DNA of 27,484 nt from Glomus cerebriforme (taxonomy: Eukaryota > Glomeromycota > Glomeromycetes > Glomerales > Glomeraceae). Position numbers and translations under genes: made by a program. Below are positions 9,511 through 17,592 of the stretch, in pieces (positions within the stretch are counted from its first letter, which is position 1; each line of letters starts with the position of its first letter). Where the stretch lies: NCBI GenBank assembly GCA_003550305.1, contig QKYT01000355.1, positions 64,825 through 92,308 of the forward strand. The letters are read 5' to 3'. The notes under the pieces were generated by a model. The model was given only the letters and a program-made list of their open reading frames with translations, was not told the DNA's origin and ran no database searches.

Positions 9511-9600
9511 TATTAATAAAAAATTTCTTGGCAAAACTTTCTGAACTTGGTTCAGGAAAAACATGTGATCATAATTTTTTTATTTTGAATGCAAGTATAT
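9511..9600 (+). promoter_or_regulatory. Module 1 upstream block: TTGGCAAAA, palindrome, CANNTG, T-tract
   Basis: In order: TATTAATAAAAAATTTCTTGGCAAAA (9511-9536, with AATAAA inside), the palindrome CTGAAC-ttg-GTTCAG (9541-9555), ACATGTGAT with the CANNTG core CATGTG (9562-9567), and a T7 run followed by ATTTTGAAT. The same order is found at 13821 and 22551. It could be the promoter of the following gene, the 3-prime processing region of the preceding one (AATAAA 51 bp after its stop), or both. Confidence 0.65.
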
Positions 9601-9622
9601 AGTGATAAAAATATTTTTGAAA

Positions 9623-11119
9623 ATGACATCTAAGATTGACTTACTTAGGCAAGAAAACGCTAGACTTATGGCTGAGAATGCTGAGTTTAAGGCCAAGTAT
9701 GACGAGACAAAGGATGAGATTACAAAGCTAAGAGCCGAGCTCAGGAATAGAATTGAGGAATTGGAAAAAGCTAGAATAGATACTGTTGCTGAGAATACTA
9801 AATGTGATGTTGAAAATGTTAGGCATGATGCTGAAAATTCTGAGCTTAAGGCTAGAGTTGCAAAGCTGAAAGAAGATTTTAGGCAATCACGAAAGGATTT
9901 CTCTCCTAAAAAACCTGCTGACATACCAGACCCCATAGTAACAAATGATGCAGTACCTGCCAATTTCAAGTCATCAGAAGAAAATATGATGGACACTTTC
10001 CTGGATGAGTTGAATAAGAAAAGGGTTAGCAATGAGATTAGACAGAGAAGGCAGGAGGAGAAGCTCGCAAAAGTGGAATCCATTCCTGAAAAAGATAAGC
10101 AGGTATCAGTTGACAAAAGGATGCTTTGTAAGGAAAATCAGGAAAAATAAAGGGAAAAATTCATTTAGAAAGTGTCCAAGAATGATTCAAACATTAATTG
10201 TTCCAATACTATAAGTGAGCCGGGCTTGAATTCTTTGGACATTTGCCTAGAGCAAACAGTACGAAGCTGTGATCCCTTAGCAGTAGAGATGGGAATATCA
10301 ATCTTTTCTATTTTGTATGAAAAACTTTGCAATGCCAAGGACTTTGCTGATCGTGCGGTTTAAGAAGCTATTATATGTTACTGTCAATTTGAAAAAGCTC
10401 TTATTCAGAGATGAGATGAGATAGCATCTGAAAAACAAGTTAATCCAGAATCCAATGCTGTCAGTAAAATTTTAAATATGGAAATTAGGGCTCAGCTTCT
10501 TGCAGATACTTCTGATGCACTTTTATGGAAAAGAATTGAGCAAGTCAAGAAACTCTGAAAGCTCTTTGATGCAATAGGTATGGATAAAATTTATCAAATT
10601 TATTCCTTTTCTGTTAGCAGTATCTCAAAAATGATGAATAAGGACATTCAGTATATTATAGATAATATGCCAGTTGACTACAGCATTAAGATAGAATCGT
10701 CCGCCTGTGTTCTGTCGAAAGATGGTTTACCAAGTGATGAAAAAAATCCTGAATTGTCACATCCTGATCTCGGTTCAGGAAGTGATAAAAATTCTGAGTT
10801 GTCACATACTTCTAACACATCGGAGGAATAAGTACTTAATACATCTTTAAAATCTGGGGTAAATATTTTACCTGCATTTTGTCCACCAATTCCTAGGACT
10901 AAGCCAACCTATAACCGCACCTATTTTCAAAACAATCAATATCCTAATCTATATAGAGAATTTAGTAGTGAAAATTTTGATTATTATGGGTTTATCAATG
11001 ATACATCATACCCATTATGCAAACTAGGTCATAATGATGAAGAAAGCATAGAAGGTAGATATAAAACCAGATCCTATTTTATTAAATGTGAACAGTGTGA
11101 ACTTGAGATAACTGCATAG
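9623..11119 (+). pseudogene. Coiled-coil family protein, copy 1, six in-frame stops
   Basis: A single frame of 499 codons runs from ATG 9623 to TAG 11117-11119. It has no indel but six internal stops: TAA 10148, TAG 10166, TAA 10361, TGA 10412, TGA 10556 and TAA 10829. The N-terminal 90 residues form a coiled coil of repeated A-E-N-x-x-x-K/R units. Then comes the family signature D-T-F-L-D-E-L-N-K-K, V-S-N-E-I-R-Q-R, shared with copy 2. A helical middle region has L-F-D-A-I-G-M-D-K-I-Y-Q-I. A C-terminal domain has N-L-Y-R-E-F, F-D-Y-Y-G, P-L-C-K-L-G-H-N-D-E-E-S-I-E-G-R-Y-K, which looks like a C-x-H zinc-site remnant. I recall this as a very abundant Rhizophagus family of unknown function. Confidence 0.8.
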
Positions 11120-11237
11120 TCTCATTATTTTATAATTCTATATTTGCTTATGCTTCATTGTGATATTTTTTACAGGGCTAATTCATGACAACTATTACCT
11201 AATTTAAATTGATTCGCAATTATAGAAAAAAGTCAAC

Positions 11238-11749
11238 ATGTCCAAGTCCGATAAAGTATTAACCCCGAATATTTGGATTGGCATGCCAAATTAACTGGTT
11301 TACCAAGTGTTTTGACAGATAGGATTCGGTCCAGCTTATACAAAAAATATAAAAAAGAAACTGGGCATGAGCCATGGCAATTATCAGAAGTGCATGCATC
11401 AGAAGCCGGTCTTCTCATAAATTCGAAGCCAGAAAACAAAGTATCCTATTTATCTTTTTCTGGGCAATGTGAAGAAGAAGGGCCTATCACTTTCGAAGTC
11501 AAACCCGATCCAGAATTAATTATCAAATCCATCTTAGAGCATTTCACATACTTGAAATTCTGAAATAGTTTCAGAGGGATTGATAATTATAATTTTGCAT
11601 TTGCTCAGCCATGGAACTCACCATGTCCTATTTGTGATGGAAAACATGGGAATTATGGTTTACATGGTGAATGGTATAGGAATAGAACAGAATATTGTCT
11701 TACCTGTAACAGTTCAAGTAATAAACTCAAGTTCGTGATCGTAGCATAG
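11238..11749 (+). pseudogene. Coiled-coil family C-terminal domain remnant
   Basis: From ATG 11238 the peptide MSKSDKV is followed by a frame change into N-P-E-Y-L-D-W-H-A-K-L-T-G-L-P. That frame stays open to TGA 11561-11563, and coding-like sequence continues to TAG 11747-11749. It contains V-L-T-D-R-I-R-S-S-L-Y-K-K-Y-K-K-E-T-G and, after the TGA, S-F-R-G-I-D-N-Y-N-F and C-P-I-C-D-G-K-H. The latter is a Cys/His pattern like that of the second large coiled-coil subfamily as I remember it. It lies downstream of copy 1 in the same orientation and ends just before the shared 3-prime repeat. Function unknown. Confidence 0.6.
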
Positions 11750-11756
11750 GACGAAA

Positions 11757-11916
11757 TAGATCATGTGAAATCGATCACCTGAAATGCACATTTCGATATC
11801 AGGAAAATGCTATTCACTCCGTTCATAGCTCGATTAAAATTATCAAATTAGAGATTTTTTTGCAAAACAATAGATCAAGGGGGTAGGGCTGTGCAATATA
11901 AGATTTTAGCACTTTT
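11757..11916 (+). repeat. 3-prime flank repeat of module 1
   Basis: It begins with a tandem 14-mer, GATCATGTGAAATC then GATCACCTGAAATG. It continues to TTTTTTGCAAA, ATAGATCAAGGGGG, AGGGCTGTGC and TAAGATT. The same ordered blocks follow copy 2 at 15484-15651. Both 14-mers contain CANNTG. Confidence 0.7.
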
Positions 11917-12351
11917 TTTGTCATCAAGACTAATATCTAGTTTCCATTCCAAGGATCTCGTTACTAATCACGAATGCAAACAAATGAAATGGACTATTAG
12001 GTTAGGGTGATGGTACAATGAACATAGCAAGTATCAGGAGGTGGATAGAATAGACGCAATAAGACTTCATGTCTCGTGTATCATTGTATCAAAACGAAGT
12101 TGTATTACGATCTAAGATCCAATATGTACTTTTTCAATCAATATATGTCACGGGAGTAAAATGAGTGATTATATTTCAAGGTGACTTGATAATGATACTT
12201 CGGACTTACAAAACGTGTCATAAGGATCAAAGTTTGATAAGAAGTTTATTCAGTTTTTAAGACGTGCTCACACATAGCTTGATAAAGTTAATTTTAAACA
12301 ATATAAAACTAAATATTAACCTTATTCAATAATAAAAAAAATTCTCTCACA
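11917..12351 (+). other. Intergenic, promoter side of the intact gene cluster
   Basis: No gene is visible. The sequence is AT-rich. The last 60 bp before ATG 12352 contain TTTTAAACAATATAAAACT, a plausible TATA-like region for the next gene. Confidence 0.4.
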
Positions 12352-12654
12352 ATGTTCGAAAACTGGAAGGAAGCGGAAAATAAATTAAAAGAAATTTTTC
12401 CTGACAAGCAAATACGTTGTAAAATTAGAGGCGCCCTATTGAAAACGTCGTCAGAAGATCGTCTTCTTTACTTCGTAGGTGATAATGAAGAGATAAAATT
12501 AACGCTATTAACTCTCTTGCCGGGTAAGCATTTGCTTCTAATATAATTTAAGTGAGCTTTTTTGCATTAACTAACCGTCTTTTAACTCAATTTAGATGAA
12601 TGTCAAGGTAATCCTTTACGACGTATTATTGGTCAATATAAACGTGATGCTTAA
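12352..12654 (+). CDS. 76-residue protein, two exons, unbroken
   Basis: Exon 1 is 12352-12523 and exon 2 is 12596-12654. A 72-bp intron (GTAAGC...TTTAG) interrupts an Asp codon in phase 1, and the joined frame reads through L-L-P-D-E-C-Q-G-N-P to TAA. The product is charged and amphipathic (MFENWKEAENKLKEIFPDK at the start), with a short beta-like centre (D-R-L-L-Y-F-V-G-D) and a basic C-terminus (R-R-I-I-G-Q-Y-K-R-D-A). There is no signal peptide or membrane segment. It contains no premature stop, in contrast to the modules on either side. I do not recognise the family. It lies 108 bp before a membrane protein gene in the same orientation. Confidence 0.6.
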
Positions 12655-12762
12655 CTAAAACTTTTTTTGTTCAACCTATCACATCAAGAAAATTTGAGTG
12701 ACGTCAGTGTCGTAAAAAAAGTAGTTCCCGGCTCTAACAGGATTTCAGCGTCAAGAATATCA

Positions 12763-12945
12763 ATGGATAAGATGAAAAGTATTATGAACGTTGTCGGATT
12801 GGGAACAATAAACGTAAGCACACTCTTTCTATTGCTTATAGCGTTTTTTATCACTTATTCACTTATCTATTATTTAGTTATCCGAGAAAGACCTAGGAGA
12901 AATCGAATCTATACTGTACGAACCATTCACGTGGGATATGAGTAA
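12763..12945 (+). CDS. 60-residue single-pass membrane protein
   Basis: Starting at ATG 12763, the product has a short polar N-terminus, one strongly hydrophobic segment at residues 17-40 (rich in L, I, F, Y) and a basic juxtamembrane tail (RERPRRNRIYTVR). The frame is open further upstream to 12667 without an ATG, so a spliced longer N-terminus is possible. By the positive-inside rule the C-terminus would be cytosolic. Its stop overlaps the start of the following nuclease-like gene by 8 bp, which is unusual for a fungus; one of the two starts may be set by splicing. Function unknown. Confidence 0.5.
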   Translation: MDKMKSIMNVVGLGTINVSTLFLLLIAFFITYSLIYYLVIRERPRRNRIYTVRTIHVGYE

Positions 12946-13669
12946 GAATGAGGATAAACAAATGGGAGAAGTGGAAAAATGGTTTGTTGAGGCGCTAAAA
13001 CTCCCTGAGAATTTTTTAATAAAGGATAGCCATAAACAAGCGAAACACCAAGTATATTTACAAGGTGCAAGCATAACCATATCGGGAGTCGGTGATATAT
13101 CGATTGGTCCGAGCAAGACGCCCTGCGTATGGGTTGAAACCAAGAAAAACCGAGATTATTTTAGACCAGGGCAGGCGATGGCTGAACTATTTTTGCTTGA
13201 CAAGATTTGTCCACTATGCTCATTAGTGGTATTAACTGACTGCAATGATGAGTGGATTTTCTATTGCTTTTTAGAAATTAATGGAAGAACATATCTGGCA
13301 ACATTTGAAGTCAATGACCGAGGAATAGCTTTAGCAATTATAAAGCAATTTGTGCTTACGGAAGGGGCGTCTTTTCACAAAGATATGCTGAAAATGCGTA
13401 TCAACTATGAACCAAACTTACCTATACCTTTTGAAAATAAAGTAAAGTTTATTGAACAAATACCGAATGAGAATGACGACAGAATCACAGACTTGTTTGA
13501 TGAAATGTCAGAGCAAGAACTTTTCAACATGTCTATGCGAAAAAGATTAAGGACCTTACGAGATATAAGCAATATCAATCAACTTCCGCACGTTGATCAA
13601 TTTATTAAGTTATTTGGTGATGACTATGAAAACTCATATGGAGATTATGGAACTTCAATGTATTCTTAA
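12938..13669 (+). CDS. PD-(D/E)XK-like nuclease-domain protein
   Basis: An unbroken 243-residue product from ATG 12938 (an alternative Met is residue 9). The domain shows G-V-G-D53-I-S-I, then V-W-V-E67-T-K69-K, then G-Q79-A-M-A-E-L in a helix. This is the spacing of the metal-binding D, ExK and helix Q of PD-(D/E)XK nuclease-like proteins, with alternating beta-strands around it. The tail is acidic (L-F-D-E-M-S-E-Q-E-L, later Y-E-N-S-Y-G-D-Y-G). There is no signal peptide. Its organisation resembles the nuclease half of the SAM-domain protein at 7249 and, more distantly, Crinkler-type C-terminal nuclease domains. That link is inference. It is intact, whereas nearly all neighbours are broken. 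Confidence 0.7.
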   Translation: MSKNEDKQMGEVEKWFVEALKLPENFLIKDSHKQAKHQVYLQGASITISGVGDISIGPSKTPCVWVETKKNRDYFRPGQAMAELFLLDKICPLCSLVVLTDCNDEWIFYCFLEINGRTYLATFEVNDRGIALAIIKQFVLTEGASFHKDMLKMRINYEPNLPIPFENKVKFIEQIPNENDDRITDLFDEMSEQELFNMSMRKRLRTLRDISNINQLPHVDQFIKLFGDDYENSYGDYGTSMYS

Positions 13670-13820
13670 TCCAATCTAGCTATTTGTGTTTAATGAGAAT
13701 AATTATTTCAATAATAATACTATAACTAATAGCTAATTTTCGCATTATTACATTGAAATAACTTGTATGCATATTAATTTAAACTGTGTTTTTTACTCGA
13801 GTGTGGTGTGTCACGCTATT

Positions 13821-13933
13821 ATTATTAATAAAAAATTTTCTTGGCAAAAGTGATCGGCGTTACAAATTGTAACGCGCACGTGATTTTTTTTATTTTAAAT
13901 ATTCATATGCAGTGTATTAGTTATATATAGATC
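13821..13933 (+). promoter_or_regulatory. Module 2 upstream block: TTGGCAAAA, 19-bp palindrome, CACGTG, T-tract
   Basis: TTAATAAAAAATTTTC and TTGGCAAAAG are followed by the perfect palindrome GCGTTACAA-a-TTGTAACGC (13857-13875), then CACGTGAT (E-box 13877-13882) and TTTTTTTTATTTTAAAT. The gene start is 51 bp beyond the E-box. The AATAAA lies about 155 bp after the stop of the nuclease-like gene. Confidence 0.7.
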
Positions 13934-15479
13934 ATGTCATCAGAGCTTGAATTATTAAGACAGCGCATTAGCGAGCTTGAAGCTAAGAACGCCAAGCTTG
14001 AGGCTGAGAAAGCTGAACTTCTAAAGCAGGTTATGGAGAAAAATGTCAAGCGTGATGCTGAGAATACTGAACTCAAGTCTAGAGTCGGGGAACTCGAAGC
14101 CAGGCTCGCAATATTGGAACAGGGTGTTACTGAAGCAACTGGACAGCCACAGAATGATAAGGATGCGATAGCAGAAGTGCGGTTATCTATAGATAACCCG
14201 GTATCAGCTGATGATTCCGTAGTAGACCAGCAAAATAGTGTCAACACCAAGGTAATTGAGGATAAGGAAATAGATAGTTTCTATCCTGAAGAACCTGCCA
14301 GCTCTAAGTTACCAGAAGAAAAGAAGATAGACACTTTCCTGGATGAGGTAAATAAGAAAAAGGTTAGCAATGAGATTAGGAAAAGGAAGCGGGAGAAGAA
14401 ACTTCAAGATAATTCCCAGAAAGATCCGGACTCAGAGACACACATAGCTTCTCTGGATTCTGCCACTTCCTTGAATGAAAAAAATGGACAGGGTTGTTCT
14501 CCTATAGCAAACGAGCAAGTGCCTAACAATCAGAAAATCACCTATAATCAGAAAGTAGAACAGGGTTTGAGACACGAGCTATCTGCTTATATAGAAGGGA
14601 AGGGAGGTTTGCTTAAACAAACTGGAGAGGTTGCTCCGCAATCAGATAAAGCATTCGATATTGAGATTCCTGAATTCTCTTTAGAAGTGATTCTAACAGG
14701 ATCTAGTGAAGTTACAGCGCAAAATATAGTTGATCTATTTAGGGTGGCAATGAAAACCAGACAAAAGGAAATCTTATGCTGGTATTGTTACTACAAGGCA
14801 TATGAGGACCGAATCAGGGATGTCAAATCTACAAGCAACATTGATGACCAATCGGCAAGACGCTGGTATACAACGAGATCAAAGCTCTTCTCCCCGACAT
14901 TACTGATGTGAACTTGCGTCAGAAAACCTTCAGAGCCAAAAAAATCTACACACTATTTATGGGAATAGGAACTTATAGCGCAAGCCAATTTCTAACTTAA
15001 AAGATTATCAGATCCAGGGCATTATAAATGATTTTTCAAAAAAGGCCGACAATACAGATGAGGTGATCGGCGTTACAGATTGTAACGCGCACGTGACTGA
15101 ATCTTCTGAGGTAAGTGAATCAACCGCACCTATTTCTGCTTCTTATGACTCTAATTCTTCAGATGATTCATCTAGTTCGGACAGTCCGTCCAAAGCTGTG
15201 GTAACACCTATTCCTCAACCCAATAGTCCAATTCATGACCAGGCATATTTCCGCAATAAAATCTTAAAGCTTTACCCTGGAATATCTTATAGACGTAGTA
15301 ATGACAGATCTGAAGATGTATATAATTGTAAGACAAAATCTTCATTATGACCATCATGTGAGACGAATCATATAGAAAATATAGTAGGTCGATATAGGGA
15401 GGGATCTGGTGCCTCTGGCACCTCTTATCATATAGGTTGTATGTTTAGATATACAGGAGATCTAGAGGTGGTGGCATAA
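13934..15479 (+). pseudogene. Coiled-coil family protein, copy 2, frameshifted
   Basis: The first 325 codons (13934-14911) are open. They comprise a heptad coiled coil at residues 1-70 (E-L-E-L-L-R-Q-R-I-S-E-L-E-A-K-N), a linker with many D/S, the family signature D-T-F-L-D-E-V-N-K-K, V-S-N-E-I-R-K-R and a helical region (I-L-C-W-Y-C-Y). Near 14868 the coding sense moves to another frame (V-Y-N-E-I-K-A-L-L-P-D-I-T-D) and near 14985 to a third (F-S-K-K-A-D-N-T-D-E-V). The third frame runs to TAA 15477-15479 with a TGA at 15348. The C-terminal part contains Y-P-G-I-S-Y-R-R-S and a C-x-x-C-like remnant. Breakage here is by indels rather than stops, unlike copy 1. Function unknown. Confidence 0.78.
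15063..15096 (+). repeat. Intragenic copy of the module 2 palindrome plus E-box
   Basis: Thirty-four bases match 13850-13883 with one mismatch (A to G in the palindrome centre). Arms are GCGTTACA (15070-15077) and TGTAACGC (15081-15088), followed by CACGTG (15090-15095). In frame it encodes V-I-G-V-T-D-C-N-A-H-V-T. Confidence 0.92.
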
Positions 15480-15483
15480 AAAT

Positions 15484-15651
15484 TAGATCACCGTGAAATC
15501 GATCACCTGAAATGTGCAGAAGATATCGGAGAAATTCTCTTTTTTTCTTCGTATGGCTCAGAAAAAATCTATCACTTGATTTTTTGCAAAGTTATATTTT
15601 CTCACTCCGCAGATCGATAGATCAAGGGGACAGGGCTGTGCGACGTAAGAT
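15484..15651 (+). repeat. 3-prime flank repeat of module 2
   Basis: The blocks appear in the same order as 11757-11916: GATCACCGTGAAATC, GATCACCTGAAATG, GATATC, TTTTTTGCAAA, GATAGATCAAGGGG, CAGGGCTGTGC and TAAGATT. It starts 5 bp after the end of the copy 2 reading frame. The conservation of the noncoding flank indicates that the genes duplicated as whole modules. Confidence 0.7.
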
Positions 15652-16433
15652 TGCCATATATATTCGCATTATTTTTTCTGGGTGGCTTAGATATCGTGCA
15701 CAGTAAAGCGTCATCTATTCTTCTCTGTAGTAAACGCATGTGATTCCGCAGAATATTCTATGCGCAGTAGTACGTCACCAGCATCCGCAGTCGTTATTTT
15801 TAGAGGATCTATTAATAACCCCGGCCAAGAGCAATATTTTTGTGTTGACATACTGATGAACTTTCCCCAAAGTTTTGGTATGTTCTATCTCACTCATTAC
15901 GCAGTTCTAAATTACTAATATCCTGATTTACATTGCGGATCGTAAGACAGGGCGTTGTTAAAAAGAAATTCTAGAATATATGATTTTCAGATCTTCGGAT
16001 AAACGGTATATTTTTATTATCTTACTGACGTTAGCGCATTCAGATTACGTATATAGGCTAATCATACATTAATCCGTTTTTGAATAGGAATTAGTAATGC
16101 ATGTGTGATTCGTCATCTACAGATCTCGATCCATGATGAACAAAATATTCCGATCTTTATTGATTACAATTGAAATAGGGGTAGTGTAATAATAACCATT
16201 CTACATAACGAACTTCCTATTTTGGGGAGGCTGTGAACTTAAACAAAGATATACCACATACGATCTTCCTTTAGAGATCTTAGAAAATTTTTATTATCCT
16301 ACTGGCGTTAGACTAATCATATATTATTCCGTCTTTGAATTGACATATATAGATCTATAATAATCAATAATGAAGGATTTTTTTTCTTTTATGTGACGAA
16401 ATACGCCCACTTGTGAATAGATATTATTGGTTT
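15652..16433. other. Long upstream region of the trihelix-like gene, with a diverged direct repeat
   Basis: No gene is visible in this 0.8 kb. It holds a direct repeat: 16011-16086 and 16288-16340 share TTTTTATTATCYTACTGRCG, TTAG, CTAATCATAYATTA and TCCGTYTTTGAAT. The first copy has about 24 extra bases in the middle. Confidence 0.6.
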
Positions 16434-16701
16434 GAAGTCTGGTTGAAGTCTAGTTGAACTCTGGTTGAAGTCGGGTTGAGACTGCGCTTCAGAAAGTAAA
16501 CTCTCATTAACCACACCTTTTTCACATATTTATTCGAGAAATAAAAGCTACCAGGACAAAGAAGCTGGATATGTTATCTTCCGCAGATTGTTATATAAAG
16601 GGAGCTATAAATAGTGGAACAAAAACGAAAAATGCAAAGTCTGGTTGAACTCTGGTCGAACTATGGTTGATGTGCAGTTGATCTTCAGTTGATCTTCAGT
16701 T
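16434..16701 (+). promoter_or_regulatory. Two clusters of 11-bp-period repeats upstream of the trihelix-like gene
   Basis: Cluster 1 (16434-16477) has four consecutive 11-mers: GAAGTCTGGTT, GAAGTCTAGTT, GAACTCTGGTT, GAAGTCGGGTT. Cluster 2 (16636-16701) has six: AAAGTCTGGTT, GAACTCTGGTC, GAACTATGGTT, GATGTGCAGTT, GATCTTCAGTT twice. Every unit except one (which ends GGTC) ends in GTT followed by G or GA. The last three units give CAGTTG, a Myb-type core. The period is close to one helical turn, so the sites would face one side of the DNA. Confidence 0.7.
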
Positions 16702-16807
16702 GTACCAAATGATTAAAAATCCCCTATTACGTAACAATACTCTAGATTATATAAACAACCTATCCAACACTCCGTCTCATAAAACATTCTTGTTTTTTTT
16801 TCAAAAA

Positions 16808-17592
16808 ATGGCTGAATGGACTGATGCTCAAATTCTTATTCTTATTGATGAACGCAGAAACAGAAACGATGAATTCCATGACCTTGGAAGGGATCGGAAA
16901 AGCTTCTGGAATAGTATTGCGGTTAAAAACTGGGACAACATTCAATGGTTACCAGTGTAAAGAAAAATTTTCAAACCTTGTCCGGGATTATAATGTAAGT
17001 TATTACTGTATTTGGAGAACTGCCCCATTTAGTTGGTAGTCCACTTCGTGTCCAATTCTAACATTGATCATTTTATTGTTAGGCTATGTGTAATTTTATG
17101 TCTGGTAAAAGTAAAGCCAGAAGTCGAACAGGAGCACGATATTTTGATGAATTTCGTACACATTTTTGGGAGAGACCTGAGGATGAATTCGATAGAGTCC
17201 GCGGTATTAATACTTTTAACCGAAGACGAAATAGAGGTAGTGGAAATATTACACCTGCACCATCTACCAGGGAAGTCGAACGCGAATTGAGATCCTCCGA
17301 AAGACGGTTAAGTCGAAGTCCATCTATTAGTCGAAGTCAATCACCACCTATTAGCCGAAGACAATCGCCATCTGTTGGTCGAAGACAGTCACTTCCCGTT
17401 AGACGCTCAACAATTCCGCCTGTTAGCTCGTTAACCACCAACGATGAAATGGATATTTCCGATACAGAGCAGTTGGTCGGTCAGAGAAGAACTTCCACGC
17501 ATGAAGAACTGTCCTTATCCCTTCATCCACCACCATCTTATGATATTGCCACTGCCCAAGAATTATCAAATGTGAGGGGTAATATGCAGTAA
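16808..17592 (+). CDS. Trihelix/Myb-SANT-like DNA-binding protein with SR-rich tail
   Basis: Exon 1 is 16808-16994 and exon 2 is 17083-17592. An 88-bp GT-AG intron is joined in phase 0 (R-D-Y-N then A-M-C-N-F). The N-terminal about 90 residues look like a Myb/SANT trihelix domain: W-T-D-A-Q-I-L-I-L-I-D-E-R-R, F-W-N-S-I-A, then G-T-T-F-N-G-Y-Q-C-K-E-K-F, then the exon 2 helix F-D-E-F-R-T-H-F-W-E-R-P. The tail has Ser-Arg-rich repeats (R-S-P-S-I-S-R-S-Q-S-P) and a Pro/Ser end. Exon 1 changes frame at the A5 run 16925-16929: one A too many for the domain to read through. Unless that base is an assembly error, the gene is broken. It is likely nuclear and binds DNA; target unknown. Confidence 0.72.

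Noticed and set aside
9541..9600. Bacterial-type intrinsic terminator (hairpin plus T-run) as evidence of a prokaryote
   Set aside because: The surrounding genes have spliceosomal introns and eukaryotic families; the hairpin and T-tract are separated by a conserved CANNTG box.
13921..14250. Ser-rich minus-strand frames opposite the coiled-coil genes (also 9580-10116)
   Set aside because: These mirror the Glu/Lys heptads of the plus-strand coiled coils; the Ser/Ala/Leu bias is a product of the opposite strand.
15408..15422. GGTGCC-tct-GGCACC hairpin near the end of copy 2
   Set aside because: It lies inside Gly/Ser/Ala coding sequence with no T-run or repeated partner; probably incidental.
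16434..16701. CRISPR-like array
   Set aside because: Units are 11 bp, contiguous, without spacers, and lie in a eukaryotic promoter region.
16995..17082. Alternative 34-base intron at 16921-16955 to bypass the trihelix frameshift
   Set aside because: GT...AG exists and keeps frame, but it would remove G-T-T-F-N-G-Y-Q, which fits the third helix of the domain, and it is too short for this genome's introns.
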